DNA of 5,505 nt from Chloroflexota bacterium. GTDB taxonomy: Bacteria; Chloroflexota; Limnocylindria; Limnocylindrales; CSP1-4. The notes beneath the pieces were generated by a model, which saw nothing but the letters and a program-made list of their open reading frames with translations, had not been told where the DNA came from and searched no databases. Shown piece by piece: positions 1 to 5,505 of this stretch. A program made the position numbers and the translations under genes. The DNA is taken from NCBI GenBank assembly GCA_021789355.1, contig JAJYJR010000425.1, positions 1 through 5,505 on the forward strand, in the 5' to 3' direction. How positions within the stretch are numbered: position 1 is the stretch's first letter; the number at the start of each line of letters is the position of its first letter.

Positions 1-27
1 CCGGCTCCCCACCCGGGAAGGTGCGAC

Positions 28-336
28 ATGAGCCGCATCGGGCTCGCGCCGCTCCACGACCTGATCCGTGCCGGCGACGTGACCGGGAACATCCTGCTGT
101 TCGTGCCGCTGGGGATCTGCGTGGCCCTGCTGCCTGCGTCGCGCGCGCGAACCATCCTTGCCGTGGCGGCCGTCGCGTTCCCCTTCGCGATCGAGGGGAC
201 GCAGATGCTGGTGCTCGCGCTCAATCGGAGCTGCGAATCGGCCGACGTCGTCGACAACCTGAGCGGGCTCGTCCTGGGTGGCGTTGTCGCCGCGATGGGA
301 CGGCTGGCGTACGAGCGACGGCCGGTCCAGGGGTGA
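28..336 (+). CDS. VanZ-like family small membrane protein (possibly 5'-incomplete)
   Basis: 102 residues. The family pattern is visible: an N-I-L-L-F-V-P-L-G segment at residues 21-29, E56 and Q59 at the end of the second hydrophobic stretch, and R67, D74/D76 and N77 before a glycine-rich final helix. Hydrophobic segments lie near 20-35, 43-64 and 77-92, so this is an inner-membrane protein. VanZ-domain proteins are widespread; most are not resistance genes and their molecular role is poorly defined. ATG 28 has GGGAAGG at 15-21, six bases upstream, which supports this start. However, the frame stays open to base 1, and many VanZ proteins carry one more N-terminal helix than is seen here, so the true start may lie outside the window. 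It is convergent with the minus-strand cluster, so it is not in that operon. Family assignment is fairly sure; start and role are not. Confidence 0.75.
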   Translation: MSRIGLAPLHDLIRAGDVTGNILLFVPLGICVALLPASRARTILAVAAVAFPFAIEGTQMLVLALNRSCESADVVDNLSGLVLGGVVAAMGRLAYERRPVQG

Positions 337-410
337 GCCGGATCCGGGGCGGCTGACGGGAGCGGCGGGAGAAAACCGGGCCGGGTCGGTCGAGGTGCGA
401 GGGCGGTTCC

Positions 411-430
411 CGCCGGCGTGGCGCCCGGCG
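411..430. terminator. GC-rich hairpin between convergent genes, possible bidirectional terminator
   Basis: The arms CGCCGGCG (411-418) and CGCCCGGCG (422-430) pair across a 3-base loop with one bulged C. The hairpin sits in the 113-base gap between the stops of the VanZ-like gene and the DUF4012 gene, where transcription from both strands should end. There is no T-run on either side, so it does not fit a classical intrinsic terminator. In DNA this GC-rich such hairpins also arise by chance. Nothing else was recognised in the gap apart from a palindrome CCGGATCCGG at 338-347 and a 10-base direct repeat GCCCGGCGCG at 423-432 and 436-445. Confidence 0.25.
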
Positions 431-449
431 CGGCTGCCCGGCGCGCGTC

Positions 450-2492
450 TCAGGGCCGCGCCGACTCGCTCTGATACCGGATCCCGAGCACGACGTCGCG
501 CTCGAAGGTCGTGTGCAGCACCGCCGTGTCTCCGGAGACCGCGAGGCCAGGAGTGGCCGCCGTGATGACGCACCCGGGCGGCGCGTGGATCGTCACGTCG
601 AGCGTGCCGTCCAGGAGGCCGGGCTGGCGCTGGATCGTCAGGCGGTAGACACCCTGCTCCGGGTCAGCGGCGTACGGGCTGACCCACGAGAGTCGCACGG
701 AGGCGCTCCCGGGCGGCACGCGCAGGTAGGTGCCCATCACGGCGCGCCCCGCCTCGTCGCCGACCTCGGCAAGCGACATGGTGGCGGTCCCGGGCTCGAC
801 GACCGGCCGCGTCCGGCCCGGCGTGAGGACGCGGAAGTACATGCCCAGCGTCGTCGACCCCGTGCCCCCCATGTCGCGGTACCAGCCGGCGAACGCGTCG
901 TCGTAGCGGTTGTCCCACGTCGCCGTGAGCGTGTCCCGCGCGTTCCCGACGTCGTCAACCTGCACGTCGAGCTGCAGCGAGCGCACCGTCACGACGTTGA
1001 GCTTGGAGACCGGGGCGACGTTCGAGTCCACCGGGAAGACGTAGTCGCCCGCATCCTGGCGGACCCCTCCATCCACGCCGGTCTCGTCAGCCAGCGCCTC
1101 CGCGGCCGGATCGGTGAACCAGGCCTGCAGGAGACGCTCCGAACCGAACGTGTCCGCGAGGTTGGCCAGGGCCGGCCAGCGGCCCGGAGGCAGCGACAGG
1201 AGGGCCGAGAAGAGCCGATCGGCGAAGGCCGACAGGAAGGCCTTGCGGTTCTCGTCCGGAGTCCTCGCCGCCCGTGTGAGCTGCAGGCTCTTCATCACGG
1301 TCTCCCCGGCGTTCACGGTGACGCCGAACTCCGGGACGGCGACGGGGCCCGTGACCGTCAGCAGCTCGTCGATCGTGTCGGTCGTGATCGCCACGACGCC
1401 GTCGAGACGGGCGTCGCCGGTCTCGTTCGTGTAGAGCCGCATCGCGTTCCGCGCGCTCGTCCGGAAGTCGGGCGACCAGTTGGCGTCCGAGAACTGCCAC
1501 GGCTGGTCCGGCCCGAGGAGGTAGTCGCGCAGCGCCTGTGGCGGCGCGACCCATGGGTAGTCGAACGGGAAGTCGATCGACGTGTCGGTGAACGTCCGCT
1601 CGACGATGCGGCCGTGATCGAGCGCGACGATCCCGAAGCTGCCGACGAACCCGCCTGTTGCGCGCATCTCGGCGGGGTCCTGGGTCAGCACCAGGTAGCG
1701 GCGCTCGCCGTCGAAGCCCAGGATCGCCGGCAGCTGCCTGCTGATGGTCGCCGCGCCGTCGATCACGGGCTGCAGCTCCCCGAGGCGTGCGGACAGCTCG
1801 TCCCGGATGCCCGAGATCGCCCTGATCGACCCGTGGGGCGCCGTGGCGAGCGTCTGCCCCGCGTGGTCCAGCGAGCGGGCGGCATCCGCCAGGGCGGTCC
1901 GGGAATCGACGAGCAGGTTGCCGCCCTCTTCGAGCACCGAGCCCTGCGCCGCGCCGGCGACGCCTGCCGCGGCGGCCGCGGCGATGCCGGCCGTGCCTGC
2001 GGCACCCGCGGTGCCGGCCGTGGCGGCGCGCGCATCCCGCAGGGCCACGTACTTCCGCGCGATGCCCAGGCCGTCCTGCGCCGCCGTCATCGCGTCTGAG
2101 CCCGCCGAGGCGATCGCGTCGGCCTCGCGGACGTCGGCGGACGTCGGTGGAAACGCCCGGGCGAGCCCGACGAGCGGGTCGCTCGCGAGCAGCCGCGAGA
2201 GCCGGTCGAGGTGTCCCCGGGCGGAGGCCAGGTCGGCGCCGATCGCGTCGAGCGACGATGAGTCGGCCTCCATGCCCGCGGATCTCGCCGTCGTGTAGGC
2301 GGATTCGAGATCGGCCCGCAGCGCCCTGGCATCGTCGAGCGCCGGCAGGTAACGGAGGGCCGCCAGTGCCCCCGCGATCGCGAGCACCGCGAGGACGACC
2401 AGACCGCCCAGCGCGAGCCGTCTCGCGCGGCGACGGCGGCCGTGCGGGGACCGGCCCACGGCGCCTGCCGGCCGCGGAAGTGGCTGGCTCAT
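450..2492 (-). CDS. DUF4012 domain-containing membrane-anchored extracellular protein
   Basis: 680 residues. A basic cytoplasmic N-terminus (RRRRARR around 19-25) is followed by one transmembrane segment at about 28-47. Next comes a helical, Ala-rich extracellular region (about 50-250), then the DUF4012 core. The core signature is clear: L-G-F-D-G-E-R-R-Y-L-V-L-T-Q-D at 258-272, then E275-M-R-A-T-G-G-F-V-G-S at 275-285. The C-terminal half is beta-rich, with no sorting signal or second membrane helix. DUF4012 proteins occur in high-GC Gram-positives and Chloroflexota, often near polysaccharide genes; their biochemical function is unknown. The ATG at 2492 overlaps the sortase stop as ATGA, implying translational coupling. 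No good Shine-Dalgarno precedes it, which fits coupling. The frame is open upstream to 2699, but that 69-residue extension lies wholly inside the sortase gene and would bury the membrane anchor. An Ala/Gly/Thr-rich insert at 156-182 is unusual. Confidence 0.88.
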   Translation of the reverse strand: MSQPLPRPAGAVGRSPHGRRRRARRLALGGLVVLAVLAIAGALAALRYLPALDDARALRADLESAYTTARSAGMEADSSSLDAIGADLASARGHLDRLSRLLASDPLVGLARAFPPTSADVREADAIASAGSDAMTAAQDGLGIARKYVALRDARAATAGTAGAAGTAGIAAAAAAGVAGAAQGSVLEEGGNLLVDSRTALADAARSLDHAGQTLATAPHGSIRAISGIRDELSARLGELQPVIDGAATISRQLPAILGFDGERRYLVLTQDPAEMRATGGFVGSFGIVALDHGRIVERTFTDTSIDFPFDYPWVAPPQALRDYLLGPDQPWQFSDANWSPDFRTSARNAMRLYTNETGDARLDGVVAITTDTIDELLTVTGPVAVPEFGVTVNAGETVMKSLQLTRAARTPDENRKAFLSAFADRLFSALLSLPPGRWPALANLADTFGSERLLQAWFTDPAAEALADETGVDGGVRQDAGDYVFPVDSNVAPVSKLNVVTVRSLQLDVQVDDVGNARDTLTATWDNRYDDAFAGWYRDMGGTGSTTLGMYFRVLTPGRTRPVVEPGTATMSLAEVGDEAGRAVMGTYLRVPPGSASVRLSWVSPYAADPEQGVYRLTIQRQPGLLDGTLDVTIHAPPGCVITAATPGLAVSGDTAVLHTTFERDVVLGIRYQSESARP
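1947..2027 (-). repeat. Low-complexity Ala/Gly/Thr insert in the DUF4012 gene
   Basis: This codes for residues 156-182 of the DUF4012 protein, made almost only of Ala, Gly and Thr. Glycine occurs every third residue at 160, 163, 166 and 169, followed by six alanines. At the DNA level TGCCGGCCGTG occurs at 1985-1995 and again at 2012-2022, an offset of 27 bases (nine codons), suggesting in-frame duplication. It lies between two helical stretches and is most likely a flexible or length-variable linker. Any structural role is inference. Confidence 0.55.
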
Positions 2493-3220
2493 TGCGTGGG
2501 AACCGCGATCACCAGGAACCGCGGCGCGGTGGCCTCGTACGCCGTGCATGTCTGGAGCGTGAGCTGCTCGGCCGGCGTGGGTGCCAGGTACTGCATCGCG
2601 TTGTAGGGAACCCGCGGCAGCACGCGCGTGACGCGGTAGGAGCGCGACGTCCCATCGGCGAGGTCGAGCCGGACGAGATCGCCCACCCGCGCCTGCCACA
2701 GGGCGAGGAACATGCCCGTCCGGGCATGCGCGTAGAGGTAGATGTTCGAGCCCCCGCCCGGCCAGGCGGACGTCGGGTAGTGCGCGACCTTCCCGAGCGG
2801 GGCATCGATCCCGTCACCCTGGACGATCGGGAGGTCGATGCCGAGCCGGTCGACATGGATCCGGGTCGCGCGGATGCCGGAGGTGATGGTCGGCGAGGGG
2901 GAGGGGGTGACGCTCGCCGCGGGCGGGCTCGTCGGGGGCAGGGAGGCGATCGACGCGGCGGCAGATGGAACGGGCGCATCGGGCGAGGAGACCGGCGCTG
3001 TCGGAGGGGCGACGGCGACCAGGTCGAGGCCGCTGGCGAGCGCAGGGGCCGGCGACACCGTGGGCGCCGGGGTGGCGGCGGGCGCGAGGCCGCCCTGGAC
3101 GAGCAGCAGCGTCGTCCCGACCACGAGCGCAAGCAGCGCGATGGTGGCCCCGAGCGCACGCACACGCAGACGCCGCGGCGCTCGGGCGCCGGGCGGGCGC
3201 ATCGCGGGTTCGCCGGTCAT
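2489..3220 (-). CDS. Sortase family transpeptidase (class not settled; D/E/F-like)
   Basis: 243 residues. Sortases are membrane-anchored cysteine transpeptidases that cleave a C-terminal sorting motif on secreted proteins and join them to an amine on the cell surface. The protein has a basic N-terminus, one transmembrane helix (about 23-42), a Pro/Ala/Ser/Thr-rich stalk (about 46-113), then the catalytic domain. The expected catalytic residues are present: H165 in Y-L-Y-A-H-A-R-T, C225 in L-T-L-Q-T-C-T-A-Y, and R234 in A-P-R-F-L-V-I-A. The region around G143-K-V-A-H-Y-P and P154-G-G-G-S-N is also typical. The gene directly upstream encodes a protein with a sorting-signal-like tail, the likely substrate, and the stop overlaps the DUF4012 start. 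Start choice is uncertain: ATG 3220 has no clear Shine-Dalgarno and lies in a heptamer repeat array, and ATG 3202 (residue 7) is a possible alternative that also lacks one. Family call is very safe; the class needs alignment. Confidence 0.92.
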   Translation of the reverse strand: MTGEPAMRPPGARAPRRLRVRALGATIALLALVVGTTLLLVQGGLAPAATPAPTVSPAPALASGLDLVAVAPPTAPVSSPDAPVPSAAASIASLPPTSPPAASVTPSPSPTITSGIRATRIHVDRLGIDLPIVQGDGIDAPLGKVAHYPTSAWPGGGSNIYLYAHARTGMFLALWQARVGDLVRLDLADGTSRSYRVTRVLPRVPYNAMQYLAPTPAEQLTLQTCTAYEATAPRFLVIAVPTQ

Positions 3221-3265
3221 CGCTCGCGGTTCGCGGATCGCGGGTCGCCGGTCATCGATCGCGGG
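3202..3265. repeat. Degenerate tandem heptamer array (TCGCGGN) across the sortase start
   Basis: Read on the plus strand, the stretch divides into 7-base units: TCGCGGG, (one extra T), TCGCCGG, TCATCGC, TCGCGGT, TCGCGGA, TCGCGGG, TCGCCGG, TCATCGA, TCGCGGG. Five of nine units match TCGCGGN exactly; the others are diverged. A higher-order unit of about 30 bases is also visible, with 3201-3231 closely matching 3237-3266. The array covers nearly all of the 54-base gap between the Ig-like protein gene and the sortase gene and runs into the first codons of the sortase. It includes two copies of the ATGACCGGCGA start context (minus strand). Confidence 0.7.
3217..3255 (-). promoter_or_regulatory. Possible 12-codon leader ORF overlapping the sortase start
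   Basis: On the minus strand, ATG at 3255-3253 opens a frame reading M-T-G-D-P-R-S-A-N-R-E-R and ends at TGA 3219-3217, which overlaps the sortase ATG as ATGA. Its first five residues (MTGDP) mirror the sortase's own start (MTGEP) because both ATGs lie in duplicated repeat units. It could feed ribosomes to the sortase start, which lacks a Shine-Dalgarno. No good ribosome site precedes the mini-ORF either, so it may simply be a by-product of the repeat. Confidence 0.3.
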
Positions 3266-3274
3266 TGACGGTCG

Positions 3275-3772
3275 TCAGCGCGTCGCCCGCGCCCGGATGG
3301 CGGCCAATGCACCCGTGGTCGAGAGCGCGAGCGCGAACAGCAGCATGAGTGACGGCACCGCCGGCCCCGGACGCGCAGGGGCCGTCGACGTGATCGGCAG
3401 GAACTCGCCGCAGAGCGCATCGATGACGGCCGAGCCGTGCACGGTTCCGGCCGTGGCCACCACGGTGCGCTCGTCGGCCACGGGCGCCAGCGTCACGGGG
3501 GTTGTCGCCACCCCCGACGCATTCGTCGCGGACTCGGCCCCGATCGTGTCGATCGCCTGGACGGCCCCTTCCAGCTTCCACGCGACGACCTGCCCCGCGA
3601 CCGGGTTGCCGTTCGTGTCAATGACGGTCGCCGTCACGGAGCTGACGTCGCACCCGCCGGTGACGGTGATCGTATAGGGCGTCTGATCCTGGTACGCCGC
3701 GACGGCGGTCACCCCCGCGAACACGAGCATGAGCCCGGCGAGCAGGGCCACTGCGCCATCCCTCTGTTTCAT
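3275..3772 (-). CDS. Secreted Ig-like (Big-1/invasin type) protein with sortase-signal-like C-terminus
   Basis: 165 residues. A short basic start (M-K-Q-R) leads a signal peptide or hydrophobic segment (about 7-27). One Ig-like domain follows (about 33-120), with the Big-1-style run D52-T-N-G-N-P-V-A-G, then N84-A-S-G-V-A-T. Two cysteines, C41 and C121, bracket the domain and could form a disulfide. The C-terminus has L125-P-I-T-S, a proline-rich spacer, a hydrophobic segment (about 140-159) and arginines at 160, 162 and 165, the order of a cell-wall sorting signal. The likely role is a small surface protein anchored or joined by the sortase encoded next. ATG 3772 was chosen because GGGAG (3786-3782) precedes it and it places the signal peptide at the N-terminus. 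The frame is open to 3865, but that adds 31 Gly/Arg-rich residues overlapping the previous gene. Alternative: an ordinary protein with two membrane anchors and no sortase processing. Confidence 0.8.
   Translation of the reverse strand: MKQRDGAVALLAGLMLVFAGVTAVAAYQDQTPYTITVTGGCDVSSVTATVIDTNGNPVAGQVVAWKLEGAVQAIDTIGAESATNASGVATTPVTLAPVADERTVVATAGTVHGSAVIDALCGEFLPITSTAPARPGPAVPSLMLLFALALSTTGALAAIRARATR
3278..3400 (-). other. C-terminal cell-wall sorting-signal-like region (LPITS motif)
   Basis: Codes for residues 125-165 of the Ig-like protein. The LPITS codons occupy 3400-3386. The motif keeps L, P and T at positions 1, 2 and 4 of LPXTG but has Ser in place of Gly. An 11-residue spacer rich in Pro and Ala leads to a roughly 20-residue hydrophobic helix and three arginines in the last six residues. 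Variation at position 5 is known among sortase classes (for example LPNTA for Bacillus anthracis SrtC). Linkage to the adjacent sortase is inferred from position. Confidence 0.6.
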
Positions 3773-3781
3773 CGCCCGCTT

Positions 3782-3786
3782 CTCCC
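3782..3786 (-). promoter_or_regulatory. Ribosome binding site for the Ig-like protein gene
   Basis: The minus-strand sequence AGGGAGAAG (3787-3779) contains GGGAG nine bases before ATG 3772. It is the only clear purine-rich ribosome site in the minus-strand cluster, and it decides the start in favour of the short form with an N-terminal signal peptide. Confidence 0.55.
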
Positions 3787-3806
3787 TCGCGATCCGAGCT
3801 CCGCCT

Positions 3807-5505
3807 TCAGGCCGTCTGCCCGATCCCGACGGCCTTCCCGTCCGCCACGTTCCTCCGACCTGCACCCACCGGCCGATATGCGTGCCACGGCGCGTCCGGA
3901 TGGCCTATCGCCGCCGCCGTCTCCGAGGGGTTCTGCGCGTAGCGCAACATGAGCGTGCGCAGATGCGCGTCGCACCCTGCATTCGCCAGCTCGAGCAGGT
4001 CCCCGACGTCCTCGCGGATTGCCGCCGGCGGGGGATCGGCGACCACCCGGAGGACCTTGGAGCTCGCCGTCTCCTCCACCTGCTCGCCCGCGTAGAAGAG
4101 CTCCTCGTGCAGCTTCTCGCCCGGGCGCAGCCCCACGATCTCGATGGGCTGGCTGTCCGGGTCGCGTCCGGAGAGACGGACCAGGTCGCGAGCGAGGTCG
4201 AGGATCCGGATCGGTTCCCCCATGTCGAGCACGAACAGGTCGCCGCAGCGCCCGAGGGCCGCCGCGTCCAGGATCAGCCAGGCCGCCTCCGGGATCGTCA
4301 TGAAGAACCTGGTCATGTCGGGGTGCGTGACCGTCAGCGGTTCGCCCCGCTCCAGCTGGTCCTGGAAGATCGGTACCACGCTGCCCGACGAGCCGAGCAC
4401 GTTCCCGAAGCGGACCGCCACGTACGGGCGGCCGGTCAGCCGCGCGGTGTCCGCGACGAGCATCTCCGCGATCCGCTTGCTCGCGCCCATCACGCTCGAT
4501 GGCCGCACCGCCTTGTCCGTCGACACGAAGACGAACCGCTCGACGTCGGCGGCGACGGCGGCGTCGAGCAGCGACAGGGTGCCCGCCATGTTCACGTAGG
4601 CCGCGTCGGACGGGTGATCCTCCATGAGCGGGACGTGCTTGTAGGCCGCGGCGTGGAAGATCACGTCCGGGGTCTCGTCCGCCACGAGGCGCCGCATCGC
4701 ATCGCGAGTGGCCACGTTGCCGAGGTGGACGTGCAGCGAGCCGCCGCCGTGCCCCCGCTCCGCGCGCGCCTCGAGCTCCCGCTGGATCGTGTAGAGCGGG
4801 CTCTCGGCGCGGTCGACGAGTACCAGCGTCCGCGGGCGCAGGGCGTGGAGCTGGCGCGCGAGCTCCGAGCCGATGGATCCGCCGGCACCGGTGATCATCA
4901 CGCATCGGCCCGTCACGATCTCGCACACCGCCTGGGCGTGCTCCGATACGGCGGGCCGGCGGAGCAGGTCCTCGAGGCGGACGTGGCGGACGTGGTACGC
5001 GTCGATGCTGCCGTCCACGATGTCCTGGAGCGATGGAACCGTGCGTACCTCGAGGCCGAGCGCGAGCGCCGCGTCGACGACCCTCCGGACCGCGCGTCCC
5101 GGGGCGCTCGGCATCGTGATCAACACCGAGGTCGCGCCGGTTGAGTCGGCCGCCTGGCGAAGCGTCGCGAGGCCGCCCCACACGCGGATCCCGGCCACGA
5201 CCGTGCCCCTGAGGTCCGGATCGTCGTCCAGGAACCCGACCGGCAGGATCCCCGCCTCGGGCTCGTGCTGCGCCGATCGGGCCAGGCGGACGCCGGCATA
5301 GCCGGCGCCGTACAGGAGGGTCGGTCGCGGCGGCGAGCCCGCGGGGCGCTGCGGGGCAGTGTCGGCGAGCGCCCGGATGCCGAAACGGAGGCCTCCGACG
5401 CCCGCGGTGGTCAGGAGCGCCTCGGAGATCCAGAACGAGCGCGGGAAGCCCGGCGCCCAGTCGAGGCCGAGCACGACGGCCGAGCCGTAGTAGGCGATCA
5501 CCGCG
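3807..5505 (-). CDS. Membrane nucleotide-sugar 4,6-dehydratase, CapD/FlaA1/PglF type (5'-partial)
   Basis: 565 codons are visible; the N-terminus lies beyond the right edge. Family members convert UDP-GlcNAc-type sugars to 4-keto-6-deoxy intermediates for capsule, O-antigen or protein glycans at the membrane's inner face. Counting from the codon at 5501, the visible part starts in the last membrane helices of the N-terminal region. A first Rossmann-like domain follows with G65-A-G-Y-A-G, then the catalytic SDR domain with T204-G-A-G-G-S-I-G-S-E for NAD(P) binding. The active-site run is S327-T-D-K, then M338-G-A-S-K342: Met replaces the usual SDR tyrosine, as in long PglF/WbpM-type enzymes. 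A substrate-side motif G457-L-R-P-G-E-K-L-H-E-E-L is also typical. The codon at 5501-5499 is GTG inside a continuing open frame, so it is not the start; the family is usually 600-660 residues. The gene ends 34 bases before the Ig-like protein gene, so the two are probably co-transcribed. The exact sugar product cannot be read from sequence. Confidence 0.93.
   Translation of the reverse strand, partial: AVIAYYGSAVVLGLDWAPGFPRSFWISEALLTTAGVGGLRFGIRALADTAPQRPAGSPPRPTLLYGAGYAGVRLARSAQHEPEAGILPVGFLDDDPDLRGTVVAGIRVWGGLATLRQAADSTGATSVLITMPSAPGRAVRRVVDAALALGLEVRTVPSLQDIVDGSIDAYHVRHVRLEDLLRRPAVSEHAQAVCEIVTGRCVMITGAGGSIGSELARQLHALRPRTLVLVDRAESPLYTIQRELEARAERGHGGGSLHVHLGNVATRDAMRRLVADETPDVIFHAAAYKHVPLMEDHPSDAAYVNMAGTLSLLDAAVAADVERFVFVSTDKAVRPSSVMGASKRIAEMLVADTARLTGRPYVAVRFGNVLGSSGSVVPIFQDQLERGEPLTVTHPDMTRFFMTIPEAAWLILDAAALGRCGDLFVLDMGEPIRILDLARDLVRLSGRDPDSQPIEIVGLRPGEKLHEELFYAGEQVEETASSKVLRVVADPPPAAIREDVGDLLELANAGCDAHLRTLMLRYAQNPSETAAAIGHPDAPWHAYRPVGAGRRNVADGKAVGIGQTA

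Noticed and set aside
28..336. Glycopeptide (teicoplanin) resistance function for the VanZ-like gene
   Set aside because: No vanHAX or regulator genes nearby, and VanZ-domain proteins are common without any resistance role.
338..347. Palindrome CCGGATCCGG just after the VanZ-like stop
   Set aside because: Only ten bases with no loop or T-run; expected by chance in GC-rich sequence.
513..2099. 528-residue open frame on the plus strand
   Set aside because: Exactly antisense to the DUF4012 gene, Arg/Gly/Ala-rich with no recognisable domain; a GC-driven shadow frame.
2493..2699. 69-residue N-terminal extension of the DUF4012 protein
   Set aside because: Lies inside the sortase gene, is Arg/Ala-rich without domain features, and would bury the membrane anchor; the ATGA overlap start is better.
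3201..3266. CRISPR-like reading of the two roughly 30-base repeats
   Set aside because: Only two imperfect copies with a six-base gap, explained by the underlying heptamer periodicity; no spacer structure.
2147..3268. 373-residue open frame on the plus strand across the sortase
   Set aside because: Very Arg/Gly-rich, antisense to a sortase with intact catalytic residues; no domain seen.
3773..3865. 31-residue N-terminal extension of the Ig-like protein
   Set aside because: Overlaps the end of the dehydratase gene and moves the signal peptide away from the N-terminus; ATG 3772 has a ribosome site.
3729..5144. 471-residue open frame on the plus strand
   Set aside because: Antisense to the dehydratase gene, whose motifs are unmistakable; composition is that of a high-GC shadow.
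3769..5181. 470-residue minus-strand frame overlapping the dehydratase
   Set aside because: Shifted-frame shadow of the dehydratase, Arg/Pro/Gly-rich with no family motif.

Overview
This is a very GC-rich window (roughly 70% by eye) with strong G/C third-position bias and long antisense shadow frames. It reads as a chromosomal cell-surface locus from a high-GC bacterium. The combination of a DUF4012 protein, a sortase with a YAHA-type histidine motif, a one-domain Ig-like sortase substrate and a membrane CapD/FlaA1-type dehydratase fits a Chloroflexota lineage or an actinobacterium. The sequence alone does not decide between them. No IS element, integrase, tRNA, rRNA or CRISPR array was seen.

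Layout. At the left edge, one plus-strand gene (28-336) encodes a short VanZ-like membrane protein and may be missing its 5' end. A 113-base gap follows, holding a GC-rich hairpin. The rest is a tight minus-strand cluster, in transcription order: (1) a nucleotide-sugar 4,6-dehydratase of the membrane CapD/FlaA1/PglF type, running in from the right edge and ending at 3807; (2) after 34 bases, a 165-residue secreted protein (3772-3275) with a signal peptide, one invasin/Big-1-like Ig domain and a C-terminal sorting-signal-like tail (LPITS, hydrophobic segment, arginines); (3) after 54 bases, a 243-residue sortase (3220-2489) with a catalytic His, Cys and Arg; (4) overlapping by ATGA, a 680-residue DUF4012 membrane-anchored extracellular protein (2492-450).

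How they may work together (inference). The dehydratase would make a modified nucleotide sugar for a surface glycan. The sortase would process the small Ig-like protein encoded just before it. The DUF4012 protein, translationally coupled to the sortase, would act outside the membrane in the same envelope process. The cluster looks like a compact dedicated sortase-substrate pair embedded in a surface-polysaccharide operon.

The most unusual DNA-level feature is a degenerate tandem heptamer array (consensus TCGCGGN, 3202-3265) that contains the sortase start codon. It creates a second, out-of-frame copy of that start upstream. This second ATG opens a 12-codon mini-ORF whose stop overlaps the sortase ATG.
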